Below are positions 46,619-56,634 of a DNA stretch of 64,000 nucleotides, in pieces (positions within the stretch are counted from its first letter, which is position 1; the number at the start of each line of letters is the position of its first letter). The position numbers were made by a program, and so were the translations under genes. This stretch comes from WHUA01 sp963711215. Lineage in GTDB: Bacteria; Pseudomonadota; Alphaproteobacteria; UBA8366. The stretch covers positions 186,001 through 250,000 of the forward strand of contig CAVQDH010000012.1 of NCBI GenBank assembly GCA_963711215.1. The letters are read 5' to 3'. The notes below the pieces were generated by a model. That model was not told the origin of the DNA. It did not search any database and saw only the letters and a program-made list of their open reading frames with translations.

Positions 46619-48220
46619 TTACGCGAGCACCGCGCCCCGCCGCCGCAGCAGCCGCCCCGGCAAGGCGCCGGTATGCGCGCCGCCGTCGATCACGACCCCG
46701 CCGTTGACGATCACCGTCTCGATGCCGGCCGGATACTGGTGGGGATCGTCGAAGGTCGAGCAATCGATGATCGCCGCCGGATCGAACACCACGACATCCG
46801 CCGCCTGCCCTTCGCGCAGCAGGCCGCGGTCGGGCATGCCGAGCGCCGCCGCCGCGCCGCCGGTCATCTTGGCGACCGCCTGCGGCAGGCTGAGCAGGCC
46901 AAGGTCTCGGGCGTAGCGGCCGATCAGGCGCGGAAAGGTGCCGTAAAGCCGGGGGTGCGGCTTGCCCTGCCCGGTCACGCCGTAGGGCGCCACGCAGGGC
47001 CCGTCGGAGCCGACCAGCGCCGTCGGCTCGGCGGCGATCCGGCGCACGTCATCTTCCGACATCGAGCGGATGAGGATGCGCGTCGCGCCCTTGTCGGCGA
47101 TGATGACGTCGCAGACGGCATCGAGCGGATCGCAGCGGCGCTGCCGCGCGATCTCCTCGATCGTCTGCCCCGGCTCGGCCGCGCCGTGCGGCGAGATGGC
47201 GATGCGGATGTCGGCCCAGGACTCGATCTGGCCGAAATTGTTGAAGCCGACCTCGGCGATCTTCTGGCGGATGCGGGACCGCGTGTAGGGATCGGCAAGC
47301 CGCTTCAGCATCGCCGCCATCCCGCCCTCCTGCAGCCAGGTCGGCAGCAGGAAGCGCAGCGGATTGGTCGCCCAGTCGTAGGGATACTGGTCGCCGTGCA
47401 CGTCGACGCCGCGGGCGCGGGCGTCCTCGATCGCCTTCAACAGCCGGTCCGCCTGGCCCCAGCTGTCGGTGCCCGAAAGCTTCATGTGCGCGACCTGGAC
47501 ATGCACGCCGCAATGCTCGCCGATGTCGATCGCCTCGGCGACCGCTTCGTGCACCGCGTGGGATTCGTCGCGGATGTGCGAGGAATAGCGCGCGTCATGC
47601 GCCTTCAGGACCTGGCCCAGCGCGCGCAGCTCGTCCCGCTCGCTGAAGCAGCCGGGCGCGGTGAACAGGCCCGATGACAGGCCGAGCGCGCCGGCCTCCA
47701 GCCCCTCGGCCAGCATGTCCTGCATCTGGCGCAGCTCGTCGTCCTTGGGCGCGCGGTTCTCCATGCCCATCGCCATCAGGCGGAGCGTGTTGTGCCCGAC
47801 TTGCATCACCGTGTTCACGGCGATCGCCGGCCAGGCGTCCATGTAGCCGGCGAAGTCGGTCTCCTCGAAGTCGAGCCACGGTGCGCTGCCCGAGAGGTAG
47901 TCGCGCAGCATGTCGACCTTGCCCGGCAGCGCCGGCGCGACCGAGAAGCCGCAGTTGCCGACGACCTCGGTCGTGACACCCTGGCGGATCTTGCACTCGG
48001 CCTTGGGATTGAGCGGCAGGGTGAAGTCGGAATGGGTGTGGATGTCGATGAAGCCGGGCGCGACGACGCGGTCCTGGGCGTCGATGATCCGCGCCGCGCT
48101 GTCGGTCCGGCCGGGCTCGATCGCGGCGATGCGGCCGTCGCGGATCGCCACGTCCGCGGCGCGCGCCGGCGCCCCCGTGCCGTCGATCACCGTGCCGCCT
48201 CGGATCAGGATATCGTCCAC
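46619..48220 (-). CDS. N-acyl-D-amino-acid deacylase family amidohydrolase
   Basis: 533 residues. Start GTG 48220 (VDDILIRGGTVIDGTG) is preferred to ATG 48244: GGGGAGG lies seven bases upstream and the candidate promoter at 48245-48273 would place transcription start past 48244. D-aminoacylase motifs: DIHTHSDFTLP (two metal His), GVTTEVVGNCGFSVAP, LSSGLFTAPGCFSERDEL, SSHIRDESHAVHEAV, and QVAHMKLSG. Removes acyl groups from N-acyl-D-amino acids or related peptides in the cytoplasm, in keeping with the adjacent peptide importer and amidase. Confidence 0.9.
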   Translation of the reverse strand: MDDILIRGGTVIDGTGAPARAADVAIRDGRIAAIEPGRTDSAARIIDAQDRVVAPGFIDIHTHSDFTLPLNPKAECKIRQGVTTEVVGNCGFSVAPALPGKVDMLRDYLSGSAPWLDFEETDFAGYMDAWPAIAVNTVMQVGHNTLRLMAMGMENRAPKDDELRQMQDMLAEGLEAGALGLSSGLFTAPGCFSERDELRALGQVLKAHDARYSSHIRDESHAVHEAVAEAIDIGEHCGVHVQVAHMKLSGTDSWGQADRLLKAIEDARARGVDVHGDQYPYDWATNPLRFLLPTWLQEGGMAAMLKRLADPYTRSRIRQKIAEVGFNNFGQIESWADIRIAISPHGAAEPGQTIEEIARQRRCDPLDAVCDVIIADKGATRILIRSMSEDDVRRIAAEPTALVGSDGPCVAPYGVTGQGKPHPRLYGTFPRLIGRYARDLGLLSLPQAVAKMTGGAAAALGMPDRGLLREGQAADVVVFDPAAIIDCSTFDDPHQYPAGIETVIVNGGVVIDGGAHTGALPGRLLRRRGAVLA

Positions 48221-48244
48221 CGCGCCGCCTCCCCGCCTGCCCAT

Positions 48245-48273
48245 AACGTAGCCATTCCCGGCGGCCGCGGCAA
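48245..48273 (-). promoter_or_regulatory. candidate promoter of the deacylase gene
   Basis: Minus-strand TTGCCG (48273-48268), 17 bp, TACGTT (48250-48245). Transcription would begin around 48238, leaving a short leader to the GTG at 48220 and supporting that start. Confidence 0.42.
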
Positions 48274-48456
48274 ACCGATCAGCGGGCTGCCGCGCCGGTG
48301 CGACAAATCCGTATCGAAGCCTTCAACCCGCTTCCCAGGCGCCGGCCCAGGGCCATATCATCGTCGCCCGGCGACCGGTTCGCCTAAGGCGCGGCCGGAC
48401 GCAAGGATGGCGCATTTTATACCGGCTGAGGCGTTTGACAGCCGAAAGGACGGACG

Positions 48457-49020
48457 ATGCCGGAAGTCATGACGCAGCTCCGCGAGGAGCATCGGAATAT
48501 CGTCAAGCTTCTCGAAACGCTCGAGCGCCAGATCGCCCTATTCGATACGGCCGAAGATCTGGACTATGAAGTGCTCGAGGCGATCGCGGACTATTTCGCG
48601 AGCTTTCCCGAGCGCAGCCACCATCCCAAGGAAGACCTGATCTATCGAAAGATGTGCGCGCGCGCCCCGGCGCTGGCGAAGACCGTCACCGATCTGGAAG
48701 CGGAGCATGTGAAGATCGCGGCGCTCGCGCGCCATTTCCGGGAAGCGGTGCAAAACGTGCTGCAGGAGGTCGAGGTCTCGCGCAGCGCGTTCGAGGAAGT
48801 CGCCAACCATTTCGTGCGCGATCAGCGCCGCCACCTGGAGATGGAGGAAGAGCAGTTCTTCCCGATGACGCTGAAGACCCTCACGCCGGAGGACTGGGCC
48901 GAGATCGACCGCCAGGTCACCCGCGACGAGGACCCGCTTTTCGGCAGCGCCGTCGCACACAAATTCGAGGCGCTGCGCGACGCGATCCTCGAATGGGAAA
49001 ACGAGGCACGGAAAGGCTGA
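48457..49020 (+). CDS. hemerythrin/HHE cation-binding domain protein
   Basis: 187 residues, four-helix bundle with HHE motifs: LREEHRNIVKLLE (~9), FPERSHHPKEDLIYRKM (~50-66), LEAEHVKIAALARHF (~80) and NHFVRDQRRHLEMEEEQFFP (~125-145). The His/Glu set can hold a di-iron site that binds O2 or NO; family members store oxygen, sense it, or protect iron-sulfur proteins. GAAAGGACGG precedes ATG 48457. Stand-alone; no FNR box seen upstream. Confidence 0.9.
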   Translation: MPEVMTQLREEHRNIVKLLETLERQIALFDTAEDLDYEVLEAIADYFASFPERSHHPKEDLIYRKMCARAPALAKTVTDLEAEHVKIAALARHFREAVQNVLQEVEVSRSAFEEVANHFVRDQRRHLEMEEEQFFPMTLKTLTPEDWAEIDRQVTRDEDPLFGSAVAHKFEALRDAILEWENEARKG

Positions 49021-49094
49021 CCGCCGTCGGGCAACCGGCACGCCTCTGGATCGGCATGATGAACACGTGCCCAATTTCGCGATAAGCCCATATT

Positions 49095-50105
49095 TCACGG
49101 AACGTGCAGTAATTCGCTTCTTACATCCCGCAACTCGATACCCGCACTTCCCGCCAAGGTCTGCGCGCCCCGCGTAAATCCAACGAGTGAGTATATGATT
49201 GCGCGCGGTTTTCCAGGACGGCCCTCCCGAATGCCGATCATGTCGCGTACGACCGAGACCCCGACTTTCGCCTTGTCCTGTTTGGCCTGTACGACGACGG
49301 GCGAGCCGCGGCTGTCGGTCGCCTCAATATCGATGCCGCCGTCTTGTGAGAGTCGGGCCTGCGATATCCTGAACCCCTCCTGCTCTAACTTTATCGAGAT
49401 GGCTGCTTCGAAACCCTGCGGCGACAGGCTCTCCCAGGCGGCAAAGTCATCGAGAGCGCGCTCGAACGCCGTTCTCGCCGTTGCCGAACGCTCGATGGCT
49501 TGCTGCCGCAACTGCCTTTTATGCGCTTGTAACTGATCGAGCTTGTCAGGCAGCGGCTGCTGGGAGGCCTTCCACGGATATTTGGCGAAAAAATACGCCG
49601 CGACTGCGGCGACGAGCGCACTGAGCAAATAGCCCGAGCCGTTTACATATCCGTCGATCGAAAGCCAAACGGCGCCAAGGGCCGTCAGGCCGAGCGCTAT
49701 CCCGCCGCCCTCGTTCCCTTTTCTCTCCCCCGCCCACGCTTTTTCCTCGGGCGTGATGGCTTCCGCCGGGGAAACGGGCAACGCATCGAGGGATTCCGTG
49801 GACATCCAGCGCTGCAGATCCGTGTCTTCCGGCGCAAGCACCCGAACCAGGCGGTAATCGAATTCGGCGGAAGCGCCCGCTTCGCCAACCTGCCTTTCCT
49901 CGATTTCGACCTGATAGTCGGTCGGACTGAGGGCATCGCTCCGGAAGAAATGCGGGTTGCGAACTCGCTTTATCGAGTCCAAGGCCGGCGACAGCTCCAG
50001 GACGGTATAGCCGACGTAGCCGCCATGCTGAAAGATCGCCGCCAGCTTCCCGCTCTTGTCATGTCGCTGGACGGCTACCCTTCTGATGTTCGCGGATGCG
50101 GCCAT
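49095..50105 (-). CDS. membrane-anchored Mrr-like restriction endonuclease domain protein
   Basis: 336 residues from ATG 50105 (a TTG at 50120 would add five). Residues 1-130: soluble unknown region (HDKSGKLAAIFQHGGYVGY). Two helices at ~134-150 and ~157-175 (GGGIALGLTALGAVWLSI, YLLSALVAAVAAYFFAKYPW). A short charged coiled coil (~185-220) leads to a Mrr_cat/PD-(D/E)xK domain: LSPQGFEAAISIKLEQEGF, DGGIDIEATD (Asp255/259) and VVVQAKQDKAKVGVSVVRDM. The third acidic residue is replaced by Gln (Q-A-K), a known variant in Mrr. It probably cleaves or binds modified or foreign DNA near the membrane; no methylase partner is adjacent. Convergent with the hemerythrin gene. Confidence 0.82.
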   Translation of the reverse strand: MAASANIRRVAVQRHDKSGKLAAIFQHGGYVGYTVLELSPALDSIKRVRNPHFFRSDALSPTDYQVEIEERQVGEAGASAEFDYRLVRVLAPEDTDLQRWMSTESLDALPVSPAEAITPEEKAWAGERKGNEGGGIALGLTALGAVWLSIDGYVNGSGYLLSALVAAVAAYFFAKYPWKASQQPLPDKLDQLQAHKRQLRQQAIERSATARTAFERALDDFAAWESLSPQGFEAAISIKLEQEGFRISQARLSQDGGIDIEATDSRGSPVVVQAKQDKAKVGVSVVRDMIGIREGRPGKPRAIIYSLVGFTRGAQTLAGSAGIELRDVRSELLHVP

Positions 50106-50264
50106 GAAGGAACCCCACAAAGCTATCGAGCGGGAATCCTAATGCACCCTCGGATCCGATGCCAGCAAAGGGCTCGGCTCGCGCTTGCCCGAGGTCGCTG
50201 CGCCGATACGAGAAAAGGCCCGGCGGCAACGACGACATGCCGCCCGGCCTCCCGCCCCGCCCGC

Positions 50265-51329
50265 TCAGTTCAGCCGAAGCTCCAGGATGTGCTTCTTGTC
50301 CGGCTTCAGCTCGCCCTTCTCGACCCGCTTGACGATGTCGGTCAGCGCGATGTTGGCCGGCGTCGCGATGCCGATGTCCTTCGCCTTGCCGACGATGAAG
50401 CCGTTGAGCTGCTCGATCTCGGTGCGCCGGCCCTTGACCATGTCCTGGCCCATCGAAGGCCGGTGCGCGCCGCCGCCGGGCTTCTTCGCCTCCTCCAGCC
50501 GATGCGCGTCGTATTCCGCGGTCGCCTTGGCGTCGCCCTCGCCCGCGCGGGCGATCACCTCCGGGTCGATGTGGTGGATCTCCTCCAGCACGTAGCCGAG
50601 CGCCTGCCCGACCCGGATCGCCTCGCTGCCGAGCCGCGCGCCGAAGCGGCGCAGCCCGTCGTCGAGCAGGATGTCGCGGCTGATCAGCCCGGTGCAGGCC
50701 GACATGCCGTTCGCCATGCCGTTGGTCACCAGCTTCGACCAGCGCTCGCCCCAGAGGTTGTTCGTCACCTTCGCCGAATCCGAATAGGACACAAGGCGGC
50801 AGATCTCCTTGGCCCGGTCGGTGATGCGGCCATGCGGCTCGCCGACACGGAACACCGTGTGGTGCTCGCCGCTCTTGCCGGCGGCGCGGCGCACATGGCC
50901 CGGCTCGCACAGGTCGACCGTGATCGAGCTCGCGATCGTGCCGAGCACCCGGCCCCAGCCGGCGATGGACGCGATCGTCTCCTCGTTGATGCAGTTCTGC
51001 AGCGAGACGATGAAGCCGCCCGGCGCGAGATACTGCTGGATCATCGTCGTCGCCCAGGCGGTGTCGTAGGACTTGGTGCAGACGAAGGCGATATCGACCG
51101 GCGCTTCCTTGCTGAAATGCTGCAGCTCGGTCAGGTGAATCGCGCGCACCGGCACGGTGAACTCCGGCACATCCTTGATATGGCTGATCTTGAGGCCCTT
51201 CGCCCGCATCGTCTCGACATGCTCGGGCCACGGATCGATGAAGGTGACATCCTCGCCCGCCTGCGCCATATGCGCCCCGGCGTAACAGCCGACCGCGCCC
51301 GCTCCCATAATCGCTATCCGTGCACCCAT
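50265..51329 (-). CDS. ketopantoate reductase-like NAD(P)-dependent oxidoreductase
   Basis: 354 residues; ATG 51329 with GGAGAAAAGG upstream. ApbA/PanE fold: GAGAVGCYAGAHMAQAGEDV (Rossmann motif ~7-26), the catalytic Lys in VCTKSYDTAWA, NCINEETIASIAGWGRVLGT, and C-terminal helical domain with KLVTNGMANGMSACTGL and GRRTEIEQLNGFIV. True PanE works in pantothenate synthesis, but the longer C-terminus and the setting beside CoA-thiolase genes suggest another 2-ketoacid or hydroxyacid. Divergent from the DUF35 gene. Confidence 0.88.
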   Translation of the reverse strand: MGARIAIMGAGAVGCYAGAHMAQAGEDVTFIDPWPEHVETMRAKGLKISHIKDVPEFTVPVRAIHLTELQHFSKEAPVDIAFVCTKSYDTAWATTMIQQYLAPGGFIVSLQNCINEETIASIAGWGRVLGTIASSITVDLCEPGHVRRAAGKSGEHHTVFRVGEPHGRITDRAKEICRLVSYSDSAKVTNNLWGERWSKLVTNGMANGMSACTGLISRDILLDDGLRRFGARLGSEAIRVGQALGYVLEEIHHIDPEVIARAGEGDAKATAEYDAHRLEEAKKPGGGAHRPSMGQDMVKGRRTEIEQLNGFIVGKAKDIGIATPANIALTDIVKRVEKGELKPDKKHILELRLN

Positions 51330-51549
51330 GACCTTTTCTCCTGTCCCTTCTGCTGTTCCCAGCCGCGCCTGGCGCGGCGTGCTTCCAATATTGTCCGCCA
51401 TGATACAGCCCAGCCGCGCGGAATGGTAATCCGGCGGCCCGGCGTCGCTAGGCCCCGCACCGGAAGTTGCGCTATCATTCGGGCCGCAGCAGATCGATCT
51501 GCCGACGGATCGGTGCGATGCGCAACCAAAACTGGCAAGGGAGCCGGCG

Positions 51550-51966
51550 ATGACCGACTATAAGAAGCCACTTCCGCAACCGACGCCCGAGACGCAGCAC
51601 TTCTGGGACGGCTGCCGTGACGGCAAGCTGCTGCTGCAGCGCTGCCGGGACACCGGCAAGGCCTATTTTCCGCCGCGCCCGTTCAGCCCCTTCACCGGGT
51701 CGCGCGACGTCGAGGTCTTCCAGGCCTCGGGCAAGGCGAAGCTCTTCAGCTACGTCATCAACCACCGGCCGGCGCGCGGCTTCGAGGAGGATGCGCCCTA
51801 CGCCATCGCGGTCGTCGAGCTCGACGAGGGCGTCCGCATGATGACCAACATCGTCGATTGCCCGCAGACGCCCGAGGCGCTGCAGCTCGACATGCCGCTG
51901 GAGGTCGTGTTCGAGAAGGTGAGCGACACGATCAGCTTGCCGAAATTCCGCCCCGCGCGAAGCTAG
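51550..51966 (+). CDS. DUF35/OB-fold protein, thiolase partner
   Basis: 138 residues. N-terminal short helix and zinc-ribbon-like part (TPETQHFWDGCRDGKLLLQR, Cys positions C-x9-C only, so the ribbon is degenerate) then an OB-fold (FQASGKAKLFSYVINHRP, then IAVVELDEGVRMMTNIVD). Such proteins sit next to non-catalytic or SCP2-like thiolases and form a complex needed for acyl-CoA chemistry. Precedes the thiolase by 19 bp, co-directional. Confidence 0.86.
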   Translation: MTDYKKPLPQPTPETQHFWDGCRDGKLLLQRCRDTGKAYFPPRPFSPFTGSRDVEVFQASGKAKLFSYVINHRPARGFEEDAPYAIAVVELDEGVRMMTNIVDCPQTPEALQLDMPLEVVFEKVSDTISLPKFRPARS

Positions 51967-51985
51967 ATCACAGGAAACGCCCAAA

Positions 51986-53130
51986 ATGAAACCGCATTCC
52001 GTCGCCATCGTCGGGGCCGCCGAGACCACCGAGCTCGGCAAGATCCCCAACATGTCCAACATCCAGCTGCATGCCGACGCGGCGCTCAACGCGCTTGCCG
52101 ACGCCGGCCTCAAGCCGTCCGACATCGACGGCGTCGCCTGCTGCCGGGAAGAGCCGACCGAGATGGCCTACTATCTCGGCATCACGCCGAAATGGGTCGA
52201 CGGCACCGCCGTCGGCGGCACCTCCTTCCTCATCCACGTGCGCCACGCGGCCGCCGCCATCGCGTCGGGCCTCTGCAGCACCGTGCTGATCACGCACGGC
52301 GAGTCCGGCCGCTCCAACGTGGCGAAGGCGCGCCCGGCGGTGCATCCGGGCAGCCTGAACGGGCAGTTCGAGGCGCCCTACGGCGTGATGGGCCCGCCGA
52401 CCATGTTCACCATCCCGCTGCTGCGCTACATGAAGACCTACAACGTGCCGATCGAGAAGATCGCGATGGTCCCGGTCATCCAGCGCGAATGGGCGGCGAT
52501 GAACCCGCGCGCCATGTTCCGCGACCCGATCACGGTCGACGACGTGCTCAACAGCCGGATGATCGCCTGGCCCTTCCGCATCCTGATGTGCTGCCTGGTG
52601 ACCGACGGCGGCGGCGCGCTGATCCTGACCTCGGCCGACCGCGCCAAGGATTTCCCGAAGAAGCCGGTCTACATCCTCGGCACCGGCGAGAGCGTGGAGA
52701 CCAAGCTGATCAGCCAGCTCGAAAGCTACACCAGCTCGCGCGCCTTCCGCGTCTCCTCGGCCAAGGCCTTCGAGGAATCCGGCATCAAGCTCGAGCGAGG
52801 TCGACCACCTGATGATCTACGACGCCTTCGCGCATCTGCCGATCTGGGGGCTCGAGGATCTCGGCTTCTGCGGCCGCGGCGAGGCGCCGGACTTCATCGC
52901 CGAGCGCAACACCGCGCCGGGCGGCAAGCTGCCGCTCAACACCAACGGCGGCGGGCCTGAGCTACACGCATACCGGCATGTACGGCATGTTCGCGCTGCA
53001 GGAGAGCGTGCGGCAGATGCGGGGCGAAGCGCCGGCGCAGGTGAAGGGCGCGCAGATCGGCGTCTGTCAGGGCGTCGGCGGCATGTTCGCCGCGGCAGGC
53101 ACGATCGTCTTCACCAACCAGGACCCGTAA
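51986..53130 (+). CDS. SCP2-like thiolase family protein, two frameshifts
   Basis: Joined length ~382 residues. N-terminal: MKPHSVAIVGAAETTELGK, LNALADAGLKPSDIDGVACC, SGLCSTVLITHGESGRSN (Cys in the usual nucleophile helix but not in the CGSG context, typical of the SCP2-thiolase/Acat-like subgroup). Frame breaks near 52797 and 52955. The neighbouring frames give DHLMIYDAFAHLPIWGLEDL, then YTHTGMYGMFALQESVRQM and VCQGVGGMFAAAGTIVF, the C-terminal GG motif of the family, stopping at TAA 53130. Works with the DUF35 protein upstream on an acyl-CoA substrate. Confidence 0.83.
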
Positions 53131-53148
53131 GAGGCCTCGCCGGGCCTC
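53131..53148. terminator. hairpin between convergent thiolase and TauD genes
   Basis: GAGGCC (53131-53136), six bases, GGCCTC (53143-53148): a perfect 6 bp GC stem filling the 16 bp between the thiolase stop (53130) and the dioxygenase stop (53147). No T-run follows on either strand, so it is a weak bidirectional terminator candidate. Confidence 0.35.
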
Positions 53149-54085
53149 AGGCGGCCAGCAGCGGCGTGCCTTCGAGCGGCTTCGACCGCGCACCGTCAAC
53201 GCCGTAGGGGATGTCGCCCACGGTCGTCGTGCGGAAGAGCTGGCGGTCGTAATCGGTGCGATGGATATCGCGCGGCGCCAGATGCGCGGTCGCGCGGTTG
53301 TCCCACATCGCGACCGAGCCCGGCGTCCAGTGGAAGCGCAGGGTGAAATCCGGGCGTACGGCATGGGCCTTGAGATAGGCGAGAAGCATCGTGCTCTCGG
53401 TCGGCGTGAGCCCTACGATCTCGCGCAGGAATTTCGGGCTGACCCAGAGCGCGCGCCGCCCGGTCTCCGGATGCACGCGCACGATCGGATGCTCGCTTAT
53501 CTTCTGGTTCGCGGCGATGCGCTCCATGAAGTCCGAGCTCATCTTGACGCCGTCATAGGTCATGTAGGTGTGGATGCCCCTGAGCCCGTCGACGAAGCCG
53601 CGCATGGCGGGCGACAGCGCCTCGTAAGCCGCCACGAGATTGGTCCACTGCGTGTCGCCGCTATAGGGCGGCACGACCTCTCCCCAGAGGATGGACGCGG
53701 TCGGCGGATTGACCGCCGGCGTCAGGTCCGTGTGCCAGCCCGTCCACGGCTCGAAGGCCGGATCGCCGGAAATCCGCGTCTTCTGGCGGCCCTTGACGAC
53801 GCCGTAAATCTCCGGGAATTCAGGGTCTACCTGGTGAATGTTGTGACCGCGGTTCAAGGCGCCGAACTGCCGCGACATGGCGACGAAGCTGGCCTTGTCC
53901 AGCTTCTGACCGCGGAAGAAGATCACCTTCCAATCGAGGAAGGCCTGCCAGACCTCCGCCCGCTGCTGCTGCGACAGCGGCCGCGAAAGGTCGACGCCGC
54001 CGATCTCGGCCCCGATATCGACCGCCAGCGGCGTGATCGCGATCGTCTCCGGCGCGTTGCCGGACTGCAAGGCTTCGGTCGTCAT
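53147..54085 (-). CDS. TauD/TfdA family Fe(II)/2-oxoglutarate dioxygenase, copy 1
   Basis: 312 residues, intact. Facial triad: His118 and Asp120 (WTGWHTDLT) and His268 (NRATAHLAP); the 2-oxoglutarate-binding Arg is near 281-285 (DYDRQLFRTTTVGD). N-terminal VDIGAEIGGVDLSRPLS is the family start. Hydroxylates taurine, sulfonates, phenoxyacetates or related acids; no transporter genes for sulfonates adjoin it. Overlaps or abuts the thiolase convergently. Confidence 0.92.
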   Translation of the reverse strand: MTTEALQSGNAPETIAITPLAVDIGAEIGGVDLSRPLSQQQRAEVWQAFLDWKVIFFRGQKLDKASFVAMSRQFGALNRGHNIHQVDPEFPEIYGVVKGRQKTRISGDPAFEPWTGWHTDLTPAVNPPTASILWGEVVPPYSGDTQWTNLVAAYEALSPAMRGFVDGLRGIHTYMTYDGVKMSSDFMERIAANQKISEHPIVRVHPETGRRALWVSPKFLREIVGLTPTESTMLLAYLKAHAVRPDFTLRFHWTPGSVAMWDNRATAHLAPRDIHRTDYDRQLFRTTTVGDIPYGVDGARSKPLEGTPLLAA

Positions 54086-54243
54086 GGCGGCGCTCCTCGA
54101 TCTGTCCCGTCCGCCAATTATAGACTCACCGCGCCGCGGCCTACCAATCGCGGGCCGGCCGGCGGTCCTGACGCCGCCACGGCCGGCTTTTTGTCATCGT
54201 AACGGTAGACCGGCTGCAACAAATGCCCGCTATCCTGCGCGCC

Positions 54244-54475
54244 ATGAGCCAGGAGCCTTATGACTGGATGATCTCGGTGTCGGGCATCGAGTTCCTGCAC
54301 GCCCAGCCAGGACGGCAATTTCCTCACCACCGTCCTGCATGCGCCGAACGGCGAGCGCGTGCTCGTCGACTTTCACCGCGAAGCGATCGGACACGTGCTT
54401 CAGATGCTCGCCTCGGCCGCCGGCCAGGCCGCGAGCCAACGCGACGACGACCCCGAGATACCGCCGCCGGCCTGA
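54244..54475 (+). CDS. small hypothetical protein, one frameshift
   Basis: Not recognised. ATG 54244: SQEPYDWMISVSGIEFLHA, then near 54305 a base slips and the next frame gives DGNFLTTVLHAPNGERVLVD, FHREAIGHVLQMLASAAGQA and a stop at 54473-54475, ~76 residues. No signal peptide; a soluble alpha/beta protein. The two-frame reading rests on the composition of the second part. Convergent with PhoX. Confidence 0.4.
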
Positions 54476-54477
54476 TC

Positions 54478-54494
54478 GGACCACACCGTGGTCC
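54478..54494. terminator. hairpin between convergent small protein and PhoX genes
   Basis: GGACCAC (54478-54484), ACC, GTGGTCC (54488-54494): a perfect 7 bp stem with a 3-base loop, between stop codons at 54475 (plus) and 54501 (minus). TTTTT occurs 20 bases on from the stem in the plus direction. A bidirectional terminator is likely. Confidence 0.5.
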
Positions 54495-54500
54495 GCCGTT

Positions 54501-56408
54501 TCAGCTGCTTTTTGTGTGGCCGGTGATGGCGAGATAGCCGACGGCGGCGCTGAAGCGGTCGTGGTAGTTGGCGTTCTCCAGCGGGTCCAGGACCGGCTTG
54601 ACGATGTCATGCAGCGGCGATTCCCAGTCACCGGGGTGCTGGAAGTTGCTCATGATGTAGCTGAAGCCGTTCACGTCGTCGACCGCGTGCAGGCCGGTCG
54701 ATTCCGCGCCCGACGGCGTCGAGAGGATGCGCGCGAGGTCGCCCGTGTCCACGTTGTAGGCCCACAGGAAGTTGTTGACGTGCCGGCCGCTGTCCTCGCC
54801 GATGAACAGCGTGCGCATCGCTTCCGAGAACTTGAGATTGTCCGGGTTCGCGACCTTGTCCGCATTGGACGTGTTGCCGAGCGCGTCCGCGGACGCGAGG
54901 TCTTCCCCGATCAGCCCCGGCACCGGCGCGCCGCTCACCGGCACCCAGTCGCTGGCGATCCGGTGGCCGGTATCGTCGTTCTGGCGGCCGCGCAGCTTCC
55001 ACGCATAGACCATGCCGGCCTGCGGCCCCTGGATCGAGATGCCGCCCGAGCCGTCGGTCATCGCCGTCTGCACGTAGCTGATCGCGCTGTAGGCGATCTT
55101 GTCCCGCGCGTTGACGGTGGTGCCCTCCATCTTCGTGAAGCCCAGGCTGCCGCCCACGAAGGCCGCGTAGCGATGGGTCTCGAGGAAGGCCGCCGCCTTC
55201 TCCTGGCCGGGCGTGAACTTGACCCAGTTGGTCTTGCCGCTGAACGGGATCTTGGTGTAGCTCGCGTCGCCCGGGTCGGCCGTCTTCACGTCGACGATGT
55301 CGGCCGCGGTCAGGCTGTCGGCGAGCGCCTTGATCTCGTCGCTCGTCGCGTGGCCGAGGCGGATCCAGCTGATATTGGCCGAGCCGCCGTTCGCCGCGCT
55401 GGTCTGGTGCCACTTCGCGACGTAGAGCGTGCCGGCGGACAGCTTGCGCGGGCGGTCGGCGACGAACAGGAAGAGGCCGCCGTTGGACGCGTCGTCGCCC
55501 ATCAGCACGGTCCGCTCGTCGGGCATCACCTGCACCAGCTCGTGCGAGATGCGGCCGAGGCAGTAGTGCTTCTCGACGCTGCCGGTGCCGTCGGGATGGA
55601 CGGTCACTTCCGGCAGGTGGCCGTAGTGATACGGGTTGGCGGCGTTGGGATCGCCGATAGAGGTGACGGGAGAATGCGCGGAACGATGCATTGCGGCCGA
55701 TCGTCGGCGCGTCGGGCTCGTATTCCTCGCTCGACAGATGCGTGTTCCAGGGCGAGCGGCTGGCGCCGCAGGTTGTCCAGAGGCCGTGCGCCTCGCTGGT
55801 GTCGACGTTGTAATAGCTCGCGAGCGTGAGCTTGCCGGTGCGCGCATCCTGGTCCAGCGACAGCACCGCGATCGGCGACGGAAGCTGCCGGTACATCGAC
55901 CGGCCGGCGGCATTCTTCGTGGTGTACTCGAACTGCACGACCGCGAAGATGCGGTTGTGACCCTTCCGGCCGGAGACGGCGCCGTCGAGCTGGATCAGCG
56001 ACATGCCGTCGGGGCAGTCGGAGAAGAACTGATGCCGGTCTCCGACGTCGTATCGATGATCGGCTGGCCGTGGATGTCGACATAGCCGCCGGCGCGGATC
56101 GTGCCGCCCTTCGTCGCCGTCACCATGTCGCCGGTCAGGAAAAAGGTCTCGTAGCCGAGGCTGAAGGTCTCCGTGCGCTCCCCGACCGTCCTGGTCAGCG
56201 TCGAGGCGACGTAGGTCGTCGCCATCTGCGCCGGATCGGCCAGCGACGGCGCGGCCATCGAGCCGAACTTGAAGCGGGCCGGCGCGCCGCGCGGTGCGGC
56301 GAAGGCTTCCAGCGGCAGGCCGGCCAGCGACGCGGCCAGCGGCAGCATGGGCAGCCCCGACAGGACCTTGAGCGTCCGGCGGCGGGACAGAGAGACGGCT
56401 TCGGACAT
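54501..56408 (-). CDS. PhoX-like (DUF839) phosphatase with Tat signal, two frameshifts
   Basis: ~635 residues when joined. Twin-arginine signal LSRRRTLKVLSG at residues ~7-18, so it is exported folded. DUF839/PhoX landmarks: FSLGYETFFLTGD, FAVVQFEYTTKNAAGRSMYR, LSLDQDARTGKLTLASYYNV, the CLGRISHELVQVMPDERTVL region and FIGEDSGRHVNNFLWAYNVD (Fe/Ca-binding). Breaks near 56037 and 55680 are each bridged by the neighbouring frame. Periplasmic alkaline-phosphatase-like enzyme acting on phosphate esters. Pho boxes are not evident upstream. Confidence 0.83.
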
Positions 56409-56634
56409 GGGGCCCTCCCCGGTTGCGTTTGCGTGGCCTGGCCGGTTTCTACCCGACGGGCGTTACAATCGGATAAAGCGGCGATGAAACCGACAAGACG
56501 CCATGATTCTTAACAAAGTCTGAGCGAGCGCAACGGACCCGACGGCGTGCGGCAAGGGTATACGATAAGAACACGTCCCATTTCATTGAGATACGTTGAT
56601 CGGCCGGAAGACCGGCCTTACGCGGGAGCGCCAT

